Source: a virus. Taken from it: a stretch of 39,391 bases of DNA. The translations under genes and the position numbers were made by a program. The notes below the pieces were generated by a model that saw only the letters and a list, made by a program, of their open reading frames with translations, made no database searches and was not told the origin of the DNA. Location: IMG/VR virus record IMGVR_UViG_3300008117_000106, positions 1 through 39,391 of that record; one strand, 5' to 3'. This document shows, in pieces, positions 23,701 to 31,566 of this stretch. How positions within the stretch are numbered: the stretch's first letter is position 1; every line of letters starts with the position of its first letter.

Positions 23701-26478
23701 GTCGATCTTCTTCTGCGCTGCCGCTGCCAGCTTCTGGTATTCCTCAGTCTCGTACCCAAGCTCGCGAGCAACACGGGCAGGCGCGGCCTTAACCCCTTTG
23801 CCTTCCGTTATACGTTCATACTGCTTGGCCTCACGAGATTTCTCACGGGGGGCACGGCCTGCGGCTTCTGTCTCAGCACGCTTCTTGGCCTCGATCTCTG
23901 ATGCAGGCGCAACTTCTTTCTTGGTGTACAGGCTGGTGTACAACTTGTACAACTCGTTGTAGGCAGGCGTGATTCTGCCGTTCAGAATGGTCTCGTATTC
24001 TTTCAGTCGGGCTTCAAACGTCCTACGCGCCATAGCCCGCTGGTGCGGGGTAGCTTCGGGGTCTTCCGCTGCCTGCGCAAACAACTGCATCTCACGGTAC
24101 AGGCGCTCGGCTTTTTGCAAATAGGATTCTTTGGCGTTGCCTTGTTTGGAGACAATCTTGTTTATCTGATTGTCAATCTCTTCCACAGTGGCGTCGTAGT
24201 CTTCGTCAAACACCGCACGTTCAACAACGGTACCGGGCAAGTTCAAGCGCTGCTGAACACGTTCAGCCAGCTTCTCTTTATCTGACATCCCGCGTTGACC
24301 ACGACGCTCGTCTTCTCTCTGAGCGCGCAGCAGTATGTCTGCCGTACGCTTGTCGCCATTGACCAAAGCAGTACGGATTAAGTTTTCGCGCTGGAACAGC
24401 GCCATCGGGCTTTCGGTAGGCAGGGGTCTGCCACCACGCAGCGCGTCAAGTTCAGCATAGAGTTTGTTCAACTCTTCCGAAGCTCTGTTGACTTCAGTGA
24501 TATGACGTGGCAGCGCTTCTTTCTTGCTTAGATTTTCCAACCGCTCCGTAGCGTTCTTAAGATCAATCTGCGCACGGTTTAGCGCTTCGTCCATTTCGCC
24601 TGCTGTAGCAGCTTGCGATCTTTCTTTTAGGAAAGCCAGACGTTCACGTGCTTGGTTGACTTCAGCCAGCGCTGCTGCACGTTTTTCTTCGGAAGCTGCT
24701 TTTGGCCCCGCCTTCATCATTGCTACCAAGGCGGTAGCTTTTTCTTCAATCTCAGCTTCTTTGGCGGTAACGGCTCTTTGGTCTACTTTTTGTCTTGCGC
24801 CAGTGTAGCCAAGCTCCGCTATTTCGTCGCGCAGTTTGCTTATGTTTTCTTGGTGCAGCCCTTTTTCTGCAACAGACATGCCGCTTGTGTCTTTTTGCTC
24901 AGCTTCTGCAAGTTGCTCTTTCTTTTCCAAGAGTGCTTGCTGTTTATCTTCCGGCTGCAGCGCACCTGCCCCGGCTTCGGCAGGACGCAGTACTTTTGTG
25001 CGCATAGGCTGCGCTTGATCCGTAGCAAATAAAGGGATCGTCTCGTCTTTAGGTGTAGCCTGTACCCGCAGCAGCTCTTGCTGACGGGCTACGGTTTCTT
25101 CCAGCTTAGTGCGTTCTTCTTGCAGCGCATCCAGCTTGTCAGCGAGTTTTGGAATCTTGTCGAAGTCGCCTAGCTGGCCAGCATCGGCCATTTGTTTTTG
25201 GGTGGCCTTGATCTTTTTATCCAAATCGGCAAAAGCTTTCTTGCTTTCTTCTGCATGTTCCAAACTGGTTTTGGCTACACCACCAAGTTCTTCGATCTGT
25301 GTTTTTAGACCGGCAACACTTTCGCGTGCTGTCTGTAGCTGACCAAACAAATCCCGTGCTTTTGCCGTGTCGCCTGCGGCAGCAGCTTCTTGCAACTGTT
25401 CTTCCAACGCACTGATGCGCGGCTGTGCAGCCTGATACTGGTCCATCAGGTCTACTACGTTGGGAGTAGGTGTGGGGGTATAGCCAAGCTGAATAGCTTC
25501 TTGGGCGGCGGGCGCTTCCTCTGCTGGCGCTTTGTACTCTGCTACACCAATCTCACCACGTTCGGTGGGAGGAATGGTTGTGATCTCCCCGCGCTCACGT
25601 TCAACAGGCGCTTCAACAGGAGGGGCAACAGGTTGTTCAGGGGGACGGCGACGGCCTTCCAGCATCGTGCCGGGGACAGCCAGTGCGCCACCAAGTACAG
25701 CACCGCCTACGAAGTTATCAAAGTACTCTTTACGAGCTTCTGGGTCGGTGATGCTTAGTCCGGCTTGCAGACGCTCGAACACGGCTTGGCCTGCTTCGGT
25801 AGCCCCTTCAACACCCGCCGTCTTGGCCGCAGGCAAGATGTATTTGCCGACAATCCCCTTGGCCGCTTCGTTAGTAAGTGGCACGCCTGCTTTGGCAAAG
25901 AGCGTACGAATACCGGGAATGTACCTAAAGCCGATCACATCCAGTGCCGCCTGCGGAACAGCGGCTGCGGCAGCAGCACCAAGACTCAACGCTTCAGGCC
26001 GCGTACCTTCTTCAAGCTGGCGTGATAGGTCCGAGCCCGTAAACTGCAGACCAGAAGCCAAACCAGCAGCACCCATAGCCCCCAGTGTCCCAAGCGGAGT
26101 GGCAGCAGCACCCGCAGCTAGAGGCGCAGCCATATACGGAACAGAGCCGCCAGCAACGCTGGTCAAAAAGTCTAGGGGGTGCTCGGTAAACTCCGGCGTG
26201 TAGGCAATCTCTCCGGCTTTCTTGCGGTGGGCGGCGGCTTCTTCTGCTGCACCGGGGCGACCGAGGGCTGCAAGCCCTGCGTAGTAGTCGCCTTTTATGC
26301 GTTCGATGCCCGCCTTGACGTTGGGCATGAATCCGGCTTTGGGTTGGGGTTTGGGCGCTTCTACCTGACTGCCAAGATGGCGTTGCAGGGCGGCTATGAT
26401 CTGCCGTTCGGACGCACCTTCTGGACCTTCAATGTCATAGATACGCCCGTCCGGGCCCTGAACGCTATAAATTGTCAT
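17710..26478 (-). CDS. 2922-residue polyvalent virion/ejection protein
   Basis: The largest gene, with TAAGGATAGACAGAC before its ATG. Residues 1-36 form a small domain (MTIYSVQGPDGRIYDIEGPEG) seen at the start of large phage ejection proteins. A Gly/Ala hydrophobic zone follows (about 105-180), then long coiled-coil stretches (340-1170). A zinc-protease-like segment with HEGTHA (H1204, E1205, H1208) comes next. Residues about 1330-2045 hold a compositionally distinct insert with a PWCTGG motif (~1573). The C-terminal part (about 2420-2700) has RNPAYAIKQAIRDPMTAW and PFFNAQIQGLDVLYRA, typical of the domain known as LPD38 in large polyvalent proteins. It probably enters the host with the DNA. 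Exact catalytic roles are unproven. Confidence 0.85.
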   Translation of the reverse strand: MTIYSVQGPDGRIYDIEGPEGASERQIIAALQRHLGSQVEAPKPQPKAGFMPNVKAGIERIKGDYYAGLAALGRPGAAEEAAAHRKKAGEIAYTPEFTEHPLDFLTSVAGGSVPYMAAPLAAGAAATPLGTLGAMGAAGLASGLQFTGSDLSRQLEEGTRPEALSLGAAAAAAVPQAALDVIGFRYIPGIRTLFAKAGVPLTNEAAKGIVGKYILPAAKTAGVEGATEAGQAVFERLQAGLSITDPEARKEYFDNFVGGAVLGGALAVPGTMLEGRRRPPEQPVAPPVEAPVERERGEITTIPPTERGEIGVAEYKAPAEEAPAAQEAIQLGYTPTPTPNVVDLMDQYQAAQPRISALEEQLQEAAAAGDTAKARDLFGQLQTARESVAGLKTQIEELGGVAKTSLEHAEESKKAFADLDKKIKATQKQMADAGQLGDFDKIPKLADKLDALQEERTKLEETVARQQELLRVQATPKDETIPLFATDQAQPMRTKVLRPAEAGAGALQPEDKQQALLEKKEQLAEAEQKDTSGMSVAEKGLHQENISKLRDEIAELGYTGARQKVDQRAVTAKEAEIEEKATALVAMMKAGPKAASEEKRAAALAEVNQARERLAFLKERSQAATAGEMDEALNRAQIDLKNATERLENLSKKEALPRHITEVNRASEELNKLYAELDALRGGRPLPTESPMALFQRENLIRTALVNGDKRTADILLRAQREDERRGQRGMSDKEKLAERVQQRLNLPGTVVERAVFDEDYDATVEEIDNQINKIVSKQGNAKESYLQKAERLYREMQLFAQAAEDPEATPHQRAMARRTFEARLKEYETILNGRITPAYNELYKLYTSLYTKKEVAPASEIEAKKRAETEAAGRAPREKSREAKQYERITEGKGVKAAPARVARELGYETEEYQKLAAAAQKKIDTKIRQHNAFVEKAKAQLEALKAKKGETSDAYKTKEAAFVKAANQRIAAFNEFKQALLGQLDTRAEELGRAAPEMRSKLIKATKEVKKAAAQTTQELKSKRTTQVTRRVAKLGVMPTGTEESKARAAGRQARFEETLEKTKTIEQRERVKKALKEVEKKEAKPKTAMEAAMTKAATKKAEEGKFARGVEVESPDLTTEQLKHLENNDVVSAFRSIANDKNASELNRAVATRLAAMLDNTSVELFDRLYAPDGKEVLGEAISTKIKLSRAGGLSQEVLLHEGTHAAVERVIQMPDSMLTKEQIIAKRELNAIYNTIKNDPSITSANAKSSLSEFAAEVFSNRNLQEQLRKRKWRGSDLWNGLKSVILRLLGVKVPETQLGAALKSVDLLMIPSSDRIGRVEKPVNRRYSAKDIAALETGSNSMRVFAEQFGPEIKQKDRTPEDVERIAAKYLNDFENNPEKFVAQVDSSKLDYKTAATMSDGNVYDPENPLHFVEADVGTLAAYDAMKSPHIANEEARAVNKARNNALLELAIYLTANPSYTLAEQALVAKAASKYGVISGRDGRLKIVNLSDNNKHPVAVVGRESANAVIEELRKGKSLKDAFLGGLQTNADANASANRRKDGWQKFAQSNKYEDAVALNAGAANTPWCTGGSVSTAESQIKNGDFYIYYENGKPEVAVRMDGTSKIGEIRGNLPNQALSKKHQQLAKAFILDKGFKDGRAFVEEMDRKETLIKMFSDQELTPEDFSNFGNVVNSERNVDEKGVKRQLKFRNTFGYGSRDIPESVVQAATKKITQQLYKAYDNGYWFMDYLDLRSDVKPTDELKTSIGGKDFTTTWETLKAANDVTAYSRTSINLPELRTVKRLAMFSDTNIDATKLLKVGTLLTYGTENTVLNAGNNTYIDEIRAYSSGRSETNQQITVNGKVRVGRIDLTNETAALDVILPDSEDIGSTNDPFEEFKARAPNRILSAIRSALRDAKIDTDVLHVDFKDRDAIALPDGQGTMRKDPIATQKIQHFIRAINDQFGTRAVQNYYNKEYAEEYLAPDEKPAIDDVIHDFLQSQYDTLRTEEALLATNRKLNKIIDAIAPESYAHITERLGTLNAPNRILNAEFTVVEERPRYAPKDVGVQEDKPGIFSFKSARQESSIAPSFVAKNPTQVDRLKANFLGLTGRVQFVDRYAALSEAFKKGMDAEKIKALEGEQAEYYLRFGEQRSQFAGQFLTNGPVRLVKEETKRGTEYVYKSTPGVNMMQVADAIAKSKIGNDTEKEAILTALVAGERAKQVGWNKLNFANPSKAAAEYNQIKKLLDSRPEDKAMFDKAMDLYQQYNHGMLDLLVQTGTMSKDKVAELKKITYVPFYRINKGTGEIELMIDSEHPVRIGNIKDEPQLKELVGDSTEILPIFTSSVQNTFLLTEMALRNQAVKESAFILNKMGIASTIGKGTGPAGPNTVRFKHKGEDHFVVIDTDLYGIPASLIVKGMEGIKTTIPAAVRMLGMPADILRKFVTRNPAYAIKQAIRDPMTAWMTTGVDGVPVLNSMKELASMVAGRSEAEKKLMEAGAISSNVFTGDKGDMEKFLKEISMGKTGWQKIMARADAFALQGDAATRAVLYRDSLNKGMSEMQAYLRTLESMNFSRRGVSPSMQMLSVLIPFFNAQIQGLDVLYRAFKGKMPYDQQLEIRKKLLARGTLMAVGTLAYAMMMEDDEAYKKAKPEERLGNWFLPTPFADEPLRIPVPFELGYLFKSLPEAVYNLAADDERNKDVTKGMTKLVMLSNPFSLPQAIKPATEVYLGKSFFGGDIESQRELHTMTPSERARESTTELSKMLGSITGDAGLSPIKLDYLIRGYTGGLGIALVSLANPLLNAEAPYEKPSTKVSKMPFIGGLFQPVEGRGTLDAAYARMLEVQQAKGTYERMLQQGRKEDAKEFMEEYINRIAAASVSGSVQQKLGELAKARRQVEIAPRLSAEQKDEILKRIDTAQNKLAENFLRATDETTLRAYRP

Positions 26479-26490
26479 GTCTGTCTATCC

Positions 26491-28767
26491 TTACGGACTT
26501 GGGCGACTACCCACCACTTTGAACATATCTGCACCGCCACTAGCAACATCACCGCCAACTTTTGCAAGCCACTGATCCAGCGTCATGTCTGCCGGGAGTT
26601 GTCCCATCATTTGCGCAGAGTAGAACTGCTGAATCAGGCGTGCACGTTGGCCAGTAATATCCCGCGCTTCTTGCATCTGTCGATAGGCATCCATAAGTTT
26701 TGGATCGCCTTGCAGTGCTTTCAACGTGCGAATCTCTTCGGGTTCTTTACCAAGCTGGCCGGTCAGGCCCTTATAGTAACCTTCCATTGTCTGTCTGTAC
26801 ATACGATCCAACTCGCGCTGTTCGCGTGCACGTTTCTCGCCCAGCGTAGCCAGACCAGAACGACCGACGTTAGCCGCCAACTGACTCAAAGCGCCTCCGG
26901 GTTGACCTGCCGGAGCTTGCAACATATGCAAGCCCATAGTCAGCCAATCCTCGTCCGTCAGTGCGCCCAAACCTGTTTTGGCAGGTGTTGGGGCTGGTGG
27001 TTCTACTTTCGTTTCTTCTTCCAGCGGAGTGGGTGCTGAAGGAGTGCGGTCGCGATCAACAAAATCCGCCTCCCATGCTTCGTACGGGCGTTTAGTCGGT
27101 GCGGGAGGCACAACACCCGCAGCTTCGCCAGCCAAACCCGGCACACTAGTCAACTGTTCAATACCAGCCAGCCGTCCCTGACGTTCTGCGCCAAGTCGAT
27201 CAGCCAATCTCGCTGCTTCTGCTTTATCTCCTGCCAGTGCAGCCTCGGCTTCTGCCGTTCGGGCAACTTTTTCAGCCCGTGCTACGTCACTGGCCTGCTC
27301 GCCAAGCTTTCTACGAGCAAGTGCTTCGCCTGCAACTTCGGCTGTTTCGGGAGCCACACTGAACTCTTTGCGCGCTGCGTCGGCTGCGCGGCCTGCCTGA
27401 ATTTCCTCCATCAACGGAGTCATCGGCTTCTCAGCTTTTGGTGCGGGTAGACGTGGGGCTTTGGCTGTTTCAGCGCGTTCACGAGCGGCTTTGGCGGTAA
27501 GTTCAGCAATACCGGCAGCTTCACGAGCAGCAGGCGCACGAGTCGGGGCACGAGGCACACCAACCCCCGCGATGTAAGGGGGCAACTTCATTTGGCCGAC
27601 CAGCAGATCGTGGATGTCCTGCGTGTACTCTTTGCCTTTTTCTGTCTTGGGTGCCAAGTAGCGGGCTACCGGATCAAGCGCAATCAAACCTGTAGCCGTA
27701 GCGGGTGCGCCAAGCAAGGTAGCATGCGCGGCCTCGGCTGCGCCGTAAAGCTTGTCATAAAAAGAAGAAGGTGCGTTGCGCGCAGCTTCAGCACGCTTAC
27801 GTTCAGCCGCCATGCTGGCAGGAGTAGGCACAGATATGTCAGAGAATCGATCAGCAGGCGTTGGGGGTTGTGTAGGTGCTACTGACATCTGAGGCTCAGC
27901 CGCTTGCGCTGCTCCAATAAACGGAATGGCTTCAGCCAGCTTGCGGCGACGAACAGCTTCTTGCTGGCGTGCCAACATCTCAGGAGTACGCGGTACTTCA
28001 CGCGGCGCAGCAGGTGCTTGCGCCAAGACCGGAGCCATCTTTTCCAAATACTTGGCAGGCTCTTGTTTGTTCTCGGTCTTGACATCCTCGTGGAGTGTCT
28101 CGGGCACCAGCTTGCCCTTGTTGCGCTTTAAGTGCGCGTCGAGCACTGGCTCGCCTTGGTTATACGCCACAGCAATCTTGGCCGGGTCGCCTTTGTATTT
28201 CTTGTTCAAGTAGTCCATGAAGCCGATTGAGGCGTCCATGTTCTTGTACGGATCGGTGCGGTCTTTAGGGGATATGCCAAAGCGCTTGGCGATATAAGAC
28301 GTAAGCTGCCCAATACCTTGTGGGCCTGTTCCGGACTTGGCTTTAGGATCGTAGCCAGACTCAATTTCAAAAATCTGATTTACAAACTTAGGATCAAGGC
28401 CGTACTCCCGCGCTTTGCGCATGGCGTACTCGCGGTAAGTTTCTTTGTCTTGATCTGCCGTTTTACCGCCTGTGGCGTAACCTACGATGCCGCCATCAGC
28501 CATGCCTTCCATGTTCTGCGCGGGTAAGACCGGAATGCCACCCTCGGGCATGCCGATTGCAGCTATGTTCTGGTCTACTACCGGGGGCTGTCCTTGGCTG
28601 GCTGACGCCATCTGCATAGCTTGCTGGCGCTGCGCGGCTTTGCGGGTGTTGTCAATATCCACCGCCATCGACACAACGAACGGATCGTTTTTATGGAGAA
28701 GAGCAAACTGCTTCAAGTCGCGGGGCGACATCAACTCCATACGGCGCTTCAGATTTTGATCGATCAT
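26491..28767 (-). CDS. Virion protein with lytic transglycosylase (SLT) domain
   Basis: 758 residues; GAGGACTAAG before the ATG. Residues 110-215 are an SLT lysozyme-like domain: FEIESGYDPKAKS with catalytic E136, GPQGIGQL (148-155) and IAVAYNQG (198-205). It would cleave peptidoglycan between MurNAc and GlcNAc during DNA entry. A Gly-rich MADGGIVGYATGG motif (89-101) is similar to motifs in the neighbouring virion genes. After residue 260 the chain is Ala/Glu/Arg-rich, low in complexity and mostly helical. It matches the ejection-protein layout of podoviruses (e.g. T7 gp16 carries a transglycosylase), although similarity to gp16 itself is not visible. Confidence 0.88.
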   Translation of the reverse strand: MIDQNLKRRMELMSPRDLKQFALLHKNDPFVVSMAVDIDNTRKAAQRQQAMQMASASQGQPPVVDQNIAAIGMPEGGIPVLPAQNMEGMADGGIVGYATGGKTADQDKETYREYAMRKAREYGLDPKFVNQIFEIESGYDPKAKSGTGPQGIGQLTSYIAKRFGISPKDRTDPYKNMDASIGFMDYLNKKYKGDPAKIAVAYNQGEPVLDAHLKRNKGKLVPETLHEDVKTENKQEPAKYLEKMAPVLAQAPAAPREVPRTPEMLARQQEAVRRRKLAEAIPFIGAAQAAEPQMSVAPTQPPTPADRFSDISVPTPASMAAERKRAEAARNAPSSFYDKLYGAAEAAHATLLGAPATATGLIALDPVARYLAPKTEKGKEYTQDIHDLLVGQMKLPPYIAGVGVPRAPTRAPAAREAAGIAELTAKAARERAETAKAPRLPAPKAEKPMTPLMEEIQAGRAADAARKEFSVAPETAEVAGEALARRKLGEQASDVARAEKVARTAEAEAALAGDKAEAARLADRLGAERQGRLAGIEQLTSVPGLAGEAAGVVPPAPTKRPYEAWEADFVDRDRTPSAPTPLEEETKVEPPAPTPAKTGLGALTDEDWLTMGLHMLQAPAGQPGGALSQLAANVGRSGLATLGEKRAREQRELDRMYRQTMEGYYKGLTGQLGKEPEEIRTLKALQGDPKLMDAYRQMQEARDITGQRARLIQQFYSAQMMGQLPADMTLDQWLAKVGGDVASGGADMFKVVGSRPSP

Positions 28768-28768
28768 C

Positions 28769-29740
28769 TTAGTCCTCGCTCATGCGCATCAGCGCCAGAT
28801 CGGCCAATCCAGCCGAGCTTGAATCCACTTCGCCACCTTCGGCAAACATCCCCAGACCTTTACCCAAAAAGCCCAGACCTGCTGCTTGCGACAGCATGGA
28901 GGGCGGAGCCTGATACATCTGTTGTGCAGACTGAGACAGCGGCAGGCCACGGAGCATGTCCGACATAAATGCCAGTTGCTGTTGTGGGTAGCCGCGCTGG
29001 TTCAAGAAGTCTTGGTACTGCTGTTGTAGTCGCTGTTGCTCAAGGTCACGCTGCATAGCGCCAGCGTTCTGCATGGCGTTGATGATGTCTTTCTGCTGGC
29101 CAAACTGTGCGGTGCCCAACTGTCCCAACGTAGCTGCGGCTTGCCCCGCCTGACCCATACCCTGAAGACCCAGCGTGGAACCAAACTGCTGTGCCTGACG
29201 TGCGGCATCAAACGCAGCTTGAGAGCCTTTAGCCTGAATGTCGGCTTGTTGCTGAGACAAGTTACGCTGGCGCTCGGCTTCTTGTAGACCAAACCGTGAA
29301 CCACCAAAAGCCCCCGCACGAGCGGCTTGGCCTGCGGCCTGAAGGCCGGAAATATCAGACTGTCTGCGAGCCTCACGCAGACCAATATCCGTTACCGCTT
29401 GCTGGTACGGCGACATCCAAGCCTGCATCTGCGCGGGGTCCGTCGCCATACGTTGATACTGCATCCCGGCACCCAAGGAGCCAAGACCCGCCAATCCGGC
29501 CAAACCAGACGCTTGTCCTAGCTGCGGCGCGGTCTGTAAGTTCTGTATGCCTTCAAACGCCTGCTGCTGCATGGGGGTGAAGCCAGCAATCCGCTCGCCT
29601 TTATATGGCTGGTATGGCGTTTCAGAAAGTGCTTCCGCTTTGCCAAGCATGCGCTCGACATAAGGCCGTGCATACTCAGGAATAGACGTATTGGTTACTG
29701 TTTGGCTTGTTGGCTGCGGTGGTGGAGAGTCCTTACCCAT
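28769..29740 (-). CDS. Gln/Ala-rich virion (DNA-transfer-type) protein
   Basis: 323 residues; AAGGAGCAGGAA before the ATG. After PEYARPYVERMLGKAEAL (near residues 22-39), the protein is very rich in Gln, Ala, Gly and Arg with long helical repeats (e.g. SPYQQAVTDIGLREARRQSD at 109-128). It ends with the FAEGGEVD motif found in similar form in the neighbours. From memory this matches phage structural proteins that sit between tail and ejection genes and are often called DNA-injection proteins. The stop is 1 base before the SLT-domain gene. No enzyme motif is visible. Confidence 0.75.
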   Translation of the reverse strand: MGKDSPPPQPTSQTVTNTSIPEYARPYVERMLGKAEALSETPYQPYKGERIAGFTPMQQQAFEGIQNLQTAPQLGQASGLAGLAGLGSLGAGMQYQRMATDPAQMQAWMSPYQQAVTDIGLREARRQSDISGLQAAGQAARAGAFGGSRFGLQEAERQRNLSQQQADIQAKGSQAAFDAARQAQQFGSTLGLQGMGQAGQAAATLGQLGTAQFGQQKDIINAMQNAGAMQRDLEQQRLQQQYQDFLNQRGYPQQQLAFMSDMLRGLPLSQSAQQMYQAPPSMLSQAAGLGFLGKGLGMFAEGGEVDSSSAGLADLALMRMSED

Positions 29741-30164
29741 TTCCTGCTCCTTGTAGCGGCAACTCGAAAGTCACCCACTGTTCTTTATATCCGTCGTCTT
29801 TAAATACTTTTGCCCAACCCTTGCGGGCAGTTGCTTCTATTGCTTCACATCCAATCTGCGCTGCAAACTTTCTAAGTAGCGCCAGCATCGGGTCTTTCCA
29901 TCTGTGTAATTCCACGCCGCCACAGTACGGCATTGCCAAAACTTTTTTCTGTGGGTAGACCAGCACGTTCGTCACCACCGCGCCAAGTATTACGTCACCC
30001 TCAAACGCCACCCACAACTGATACCCGTCTTCCACAATCCTGTCGTAGATATTACCAACCGTATACCTACCATGCGTGTACTTCGCAGCCCCTTCCAGAT
30101 ACTCTTCAACTTGTGGCCAGCAGACGTTTATGTATTCTGTTGGTACTGCCGATACCTCGATCAT
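29733..30164 (-). CDS. GNAT-like acetyltransferase family protein
   Basis: 143 residues. ATG overlaps the previous stop (ATGA) and has no strong ribosome-binding site, so translation is coupled. Strands YQLWVAFEGDVILGAVVTNV (residues 48-67) and a helix KDPMLALLRKFAAQIGCEAIE, then ARKGWAKVFKDDGYKEQWV, follow the GNAT pattern, although the usual acetyl-CoA loop (Q/RxxGxG/A) is not clear. From memory this is a known small type in phage structural blocks whose substrate is unknown. It overlaps the next virion gene by 8 bases. It might modify a virion or host protein. Confidence 0.65.
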   Translation of the reverse strand: MIEVSAVPTEYINVCWPQVEEYLEGAAKYTHGRYTVGNIYDRIVEDGYQLWVAFEGDVILGAVVTNVLVYPQKKVLAMPYCGGVELHRWKDPMLALLRKFAAQIGCEAIEATARKGWAKVFKDDGYKEQWVTFELPLQGAGNG

Positions 30165-31507
30165 GCGGGGAGTAACTTCTCTGCTTTACTATCAACAGCT
30201 ACTCTTTCTTTTCCGACACTTTTCTTTCTGGCTTTCTGCACGCGGTCCATCATGGCGTAGAGTTTTCTGGCTCCCGCGTCTGTGCTTCCGTTTCCGAGTT
30301 CTGACACGATGCGTGCAGGGATAACAAATTCACCATCAGCCAAGCGAGCAGGCCGCTTGCCACCAATAACAGCAGGGATCGAATCGCTAATGCCATCGCC
30401 GGGTCCTTTCAGAAGACGACCGCCATCAGAATAGTCACCAAGATGCGTTTCACCACCATGCGCAAACTTCTGTTCGCCCGTGTACGGGTCAACCGGTACA
30501 TCACCAGAAGGTGCAATCATGTTCATTACCTCTGGGCGTTGTGTGCCGGGGTTGCTATAAATATCCGTCTGGAACTGAGACTGCGGATACCCCATGTTTT
30601 GCCCAACGGCATTCATAGCTGACATGGTTTCAATCGGACCGCCTACTGCCAGCGCGGTTAAACCGCCAGCGGCATATTCAGGACCCGGCGCGGCATAGGG
30701 AGACAGCGCGGTGTACTTGTCGGTGAAGTAGTTTTGTTCGCTGGAACGGAAAGGCTGACCGGAATAAACGGTGGGACTTGGCGCATAGGCTTCGGGGTTT
30801 TGTGTACGCTCGTAGGTATATGGGCGAATCAGCGCTTTTTGTGTGCCGCCACCCAAACGTGTGGCTTCTGGAGTCAAAGCGCCTAGTAGCCCTGCACCAC
30901 CAGCCAGACCCGCGTAAGGTGCTTGGGAAGACATGCCGCTCATAAAAGCAGCGCGGCCACCTTCGGTGCCCAATGCGCTCAGACCTTGGCCTGCAGTTGA
31001 AAAATTAGAAAGTGCCCAAGGCGTAGTGGCGGCGTTCTGTGCGGCTGTAACCTGCGCCGCATACATCTCAGGAGTAACACCCGCAGCAAGTTTGCCACCT
31101 TCCCCCAAAAGGCCAGACGCTGTACTGGCACCTGCTGCATTAGCTCCCGCAGCCGTCAAACCCGCACCAAGACCTGCACCACCGTAAGCGCCTAGACCTG
31201 CCATCAAACCTTTACCTAGATCACCCGTAGCCAGCCCATAGCCAACACCCGTAATACCCGCCGCCATTAGCGGGGACAGTGCGCCACCCGAGGCAATGGT
31301 CAAACCAGCACCAATTAGCGTGGGGAGAAGTGACGACAAAAAACCCGCTTCAGGCAGGCCGGTGTCGGGGTTGACTGTGAGTGTCCCACCGTGGGACATA
31401 GCAAGCGCTTGAAGACCGCCGACTTCTGCCGGGGTCATGTGAACAAGGACCGAATCCTCCCCACGTCCTTTGTTCTGAACATGCTGTGCTAGATGGTGGA
31501 GGCTCAT
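30161..31507 (-). CDS. Gly/Ala-rich ejection-type virion protein
   Basis: 448 residues; GAATGAGGTAGCC before the ATG. Residues about 55-125 are a Gly/Ala/Leu hydrophobic zone (LLPTLIGAGLTIASGG..., GLMAGLGAYGG) that could insert in membranes. The C-terminal part has GDGISDSIPAVIGG, ARLADGEFVIPARIV and ELGNGSTDAGARKLYAMMDRV (about 370-423), a motif found in several marine and freshwater phage virion proteins. FAHGGETH and YAAGGLTALAVGG repeat the GG motif of the neighbouring genes. Likely packaged in the particle and released with the DNA. No catalytic site is visible. Confidence 0.7.
   Translation of the reverse strand: MSLHHLAQHVQNKGRGEDSVLVHMTPAEVGGLQALAMSHGGTLTVNPDTGLPEAGFLSSLLPTLIGAGLTIASGGALSPLMAAGITGVGYGLATGDLGKGLMAGLGAYGGAGLGAGLTAAGANAAGASTASGLLGEGGKLAAGVTPEMYAAQVTAAQNAATTPWALSNFSTAGQGLSALGTEGGRAAFMSGMSSQAPYAGLAGGAGLLGALTPEATRLGGGTQKALIRPYTYERTQNPEAYAPSPTVYSGQPFRSSEQNYFTDKYTALSPYAAPGPEYAAGGLTALAVGGPIETMSAMNAVGQNMGYPQSQFQTDIYSNPGTQRPEVMNMIAPSGDVPVDPYTGEQKFAHGGETHLGDYSDGGRLLKGPGDGISDSIPAVIGGKRPARLADGEFVIPARIVSELGNGSTDAGARKLYAMMDRVQKARKKSVGKERVAVDSKAEKLLPA
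30175..30214 (+). repeat. Pyrimidine-rich TTYACTATCAAC element, copy 3
   Basis: TTTACTATCAAC at 30185-30196, with CTCTTTCTTTTCC at 30202-30214. It lies in the 3' end of the - strand gene at 30161, just upstream of the GNAT-like start on that strand. Read on the - strand it is a purine-rich GGAAAAGAAAGAG...GTTGATAGTAAAG sequence. Confidence 0.45.
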
Positions 31508-31509
31508 GG

Positions 31510-31563
31510 CTACCTCATTCCTAAAAATTTGTCAAAGTCTACCATTTCATCGTCCGTAAACAA
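31510..31563 (-). other. In-frame 17-codon mini-ORF after an amber stop
   Basis: After the TAG of the 31567 gene the same frame continues for 19 codons to a second TAG. From TTG 31563 it would read MFTDDEMVDFDKFLGMR. No ribosome-binding site precedes the TTG. Either a tiny coupled peptide, a read-through tail or chance. Confidence 0.2.
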
Positions 31564-31566
31564 AGG

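Noticed and set aside
25532-26203. Long + strand open frame of 223 codons opposite the giant gene
   Set aside because: Antisense shadow: Ala/Pro/Ser-rich composition mirrors the Ala/Gly-rich - strand protein, and no start signal precedes it.
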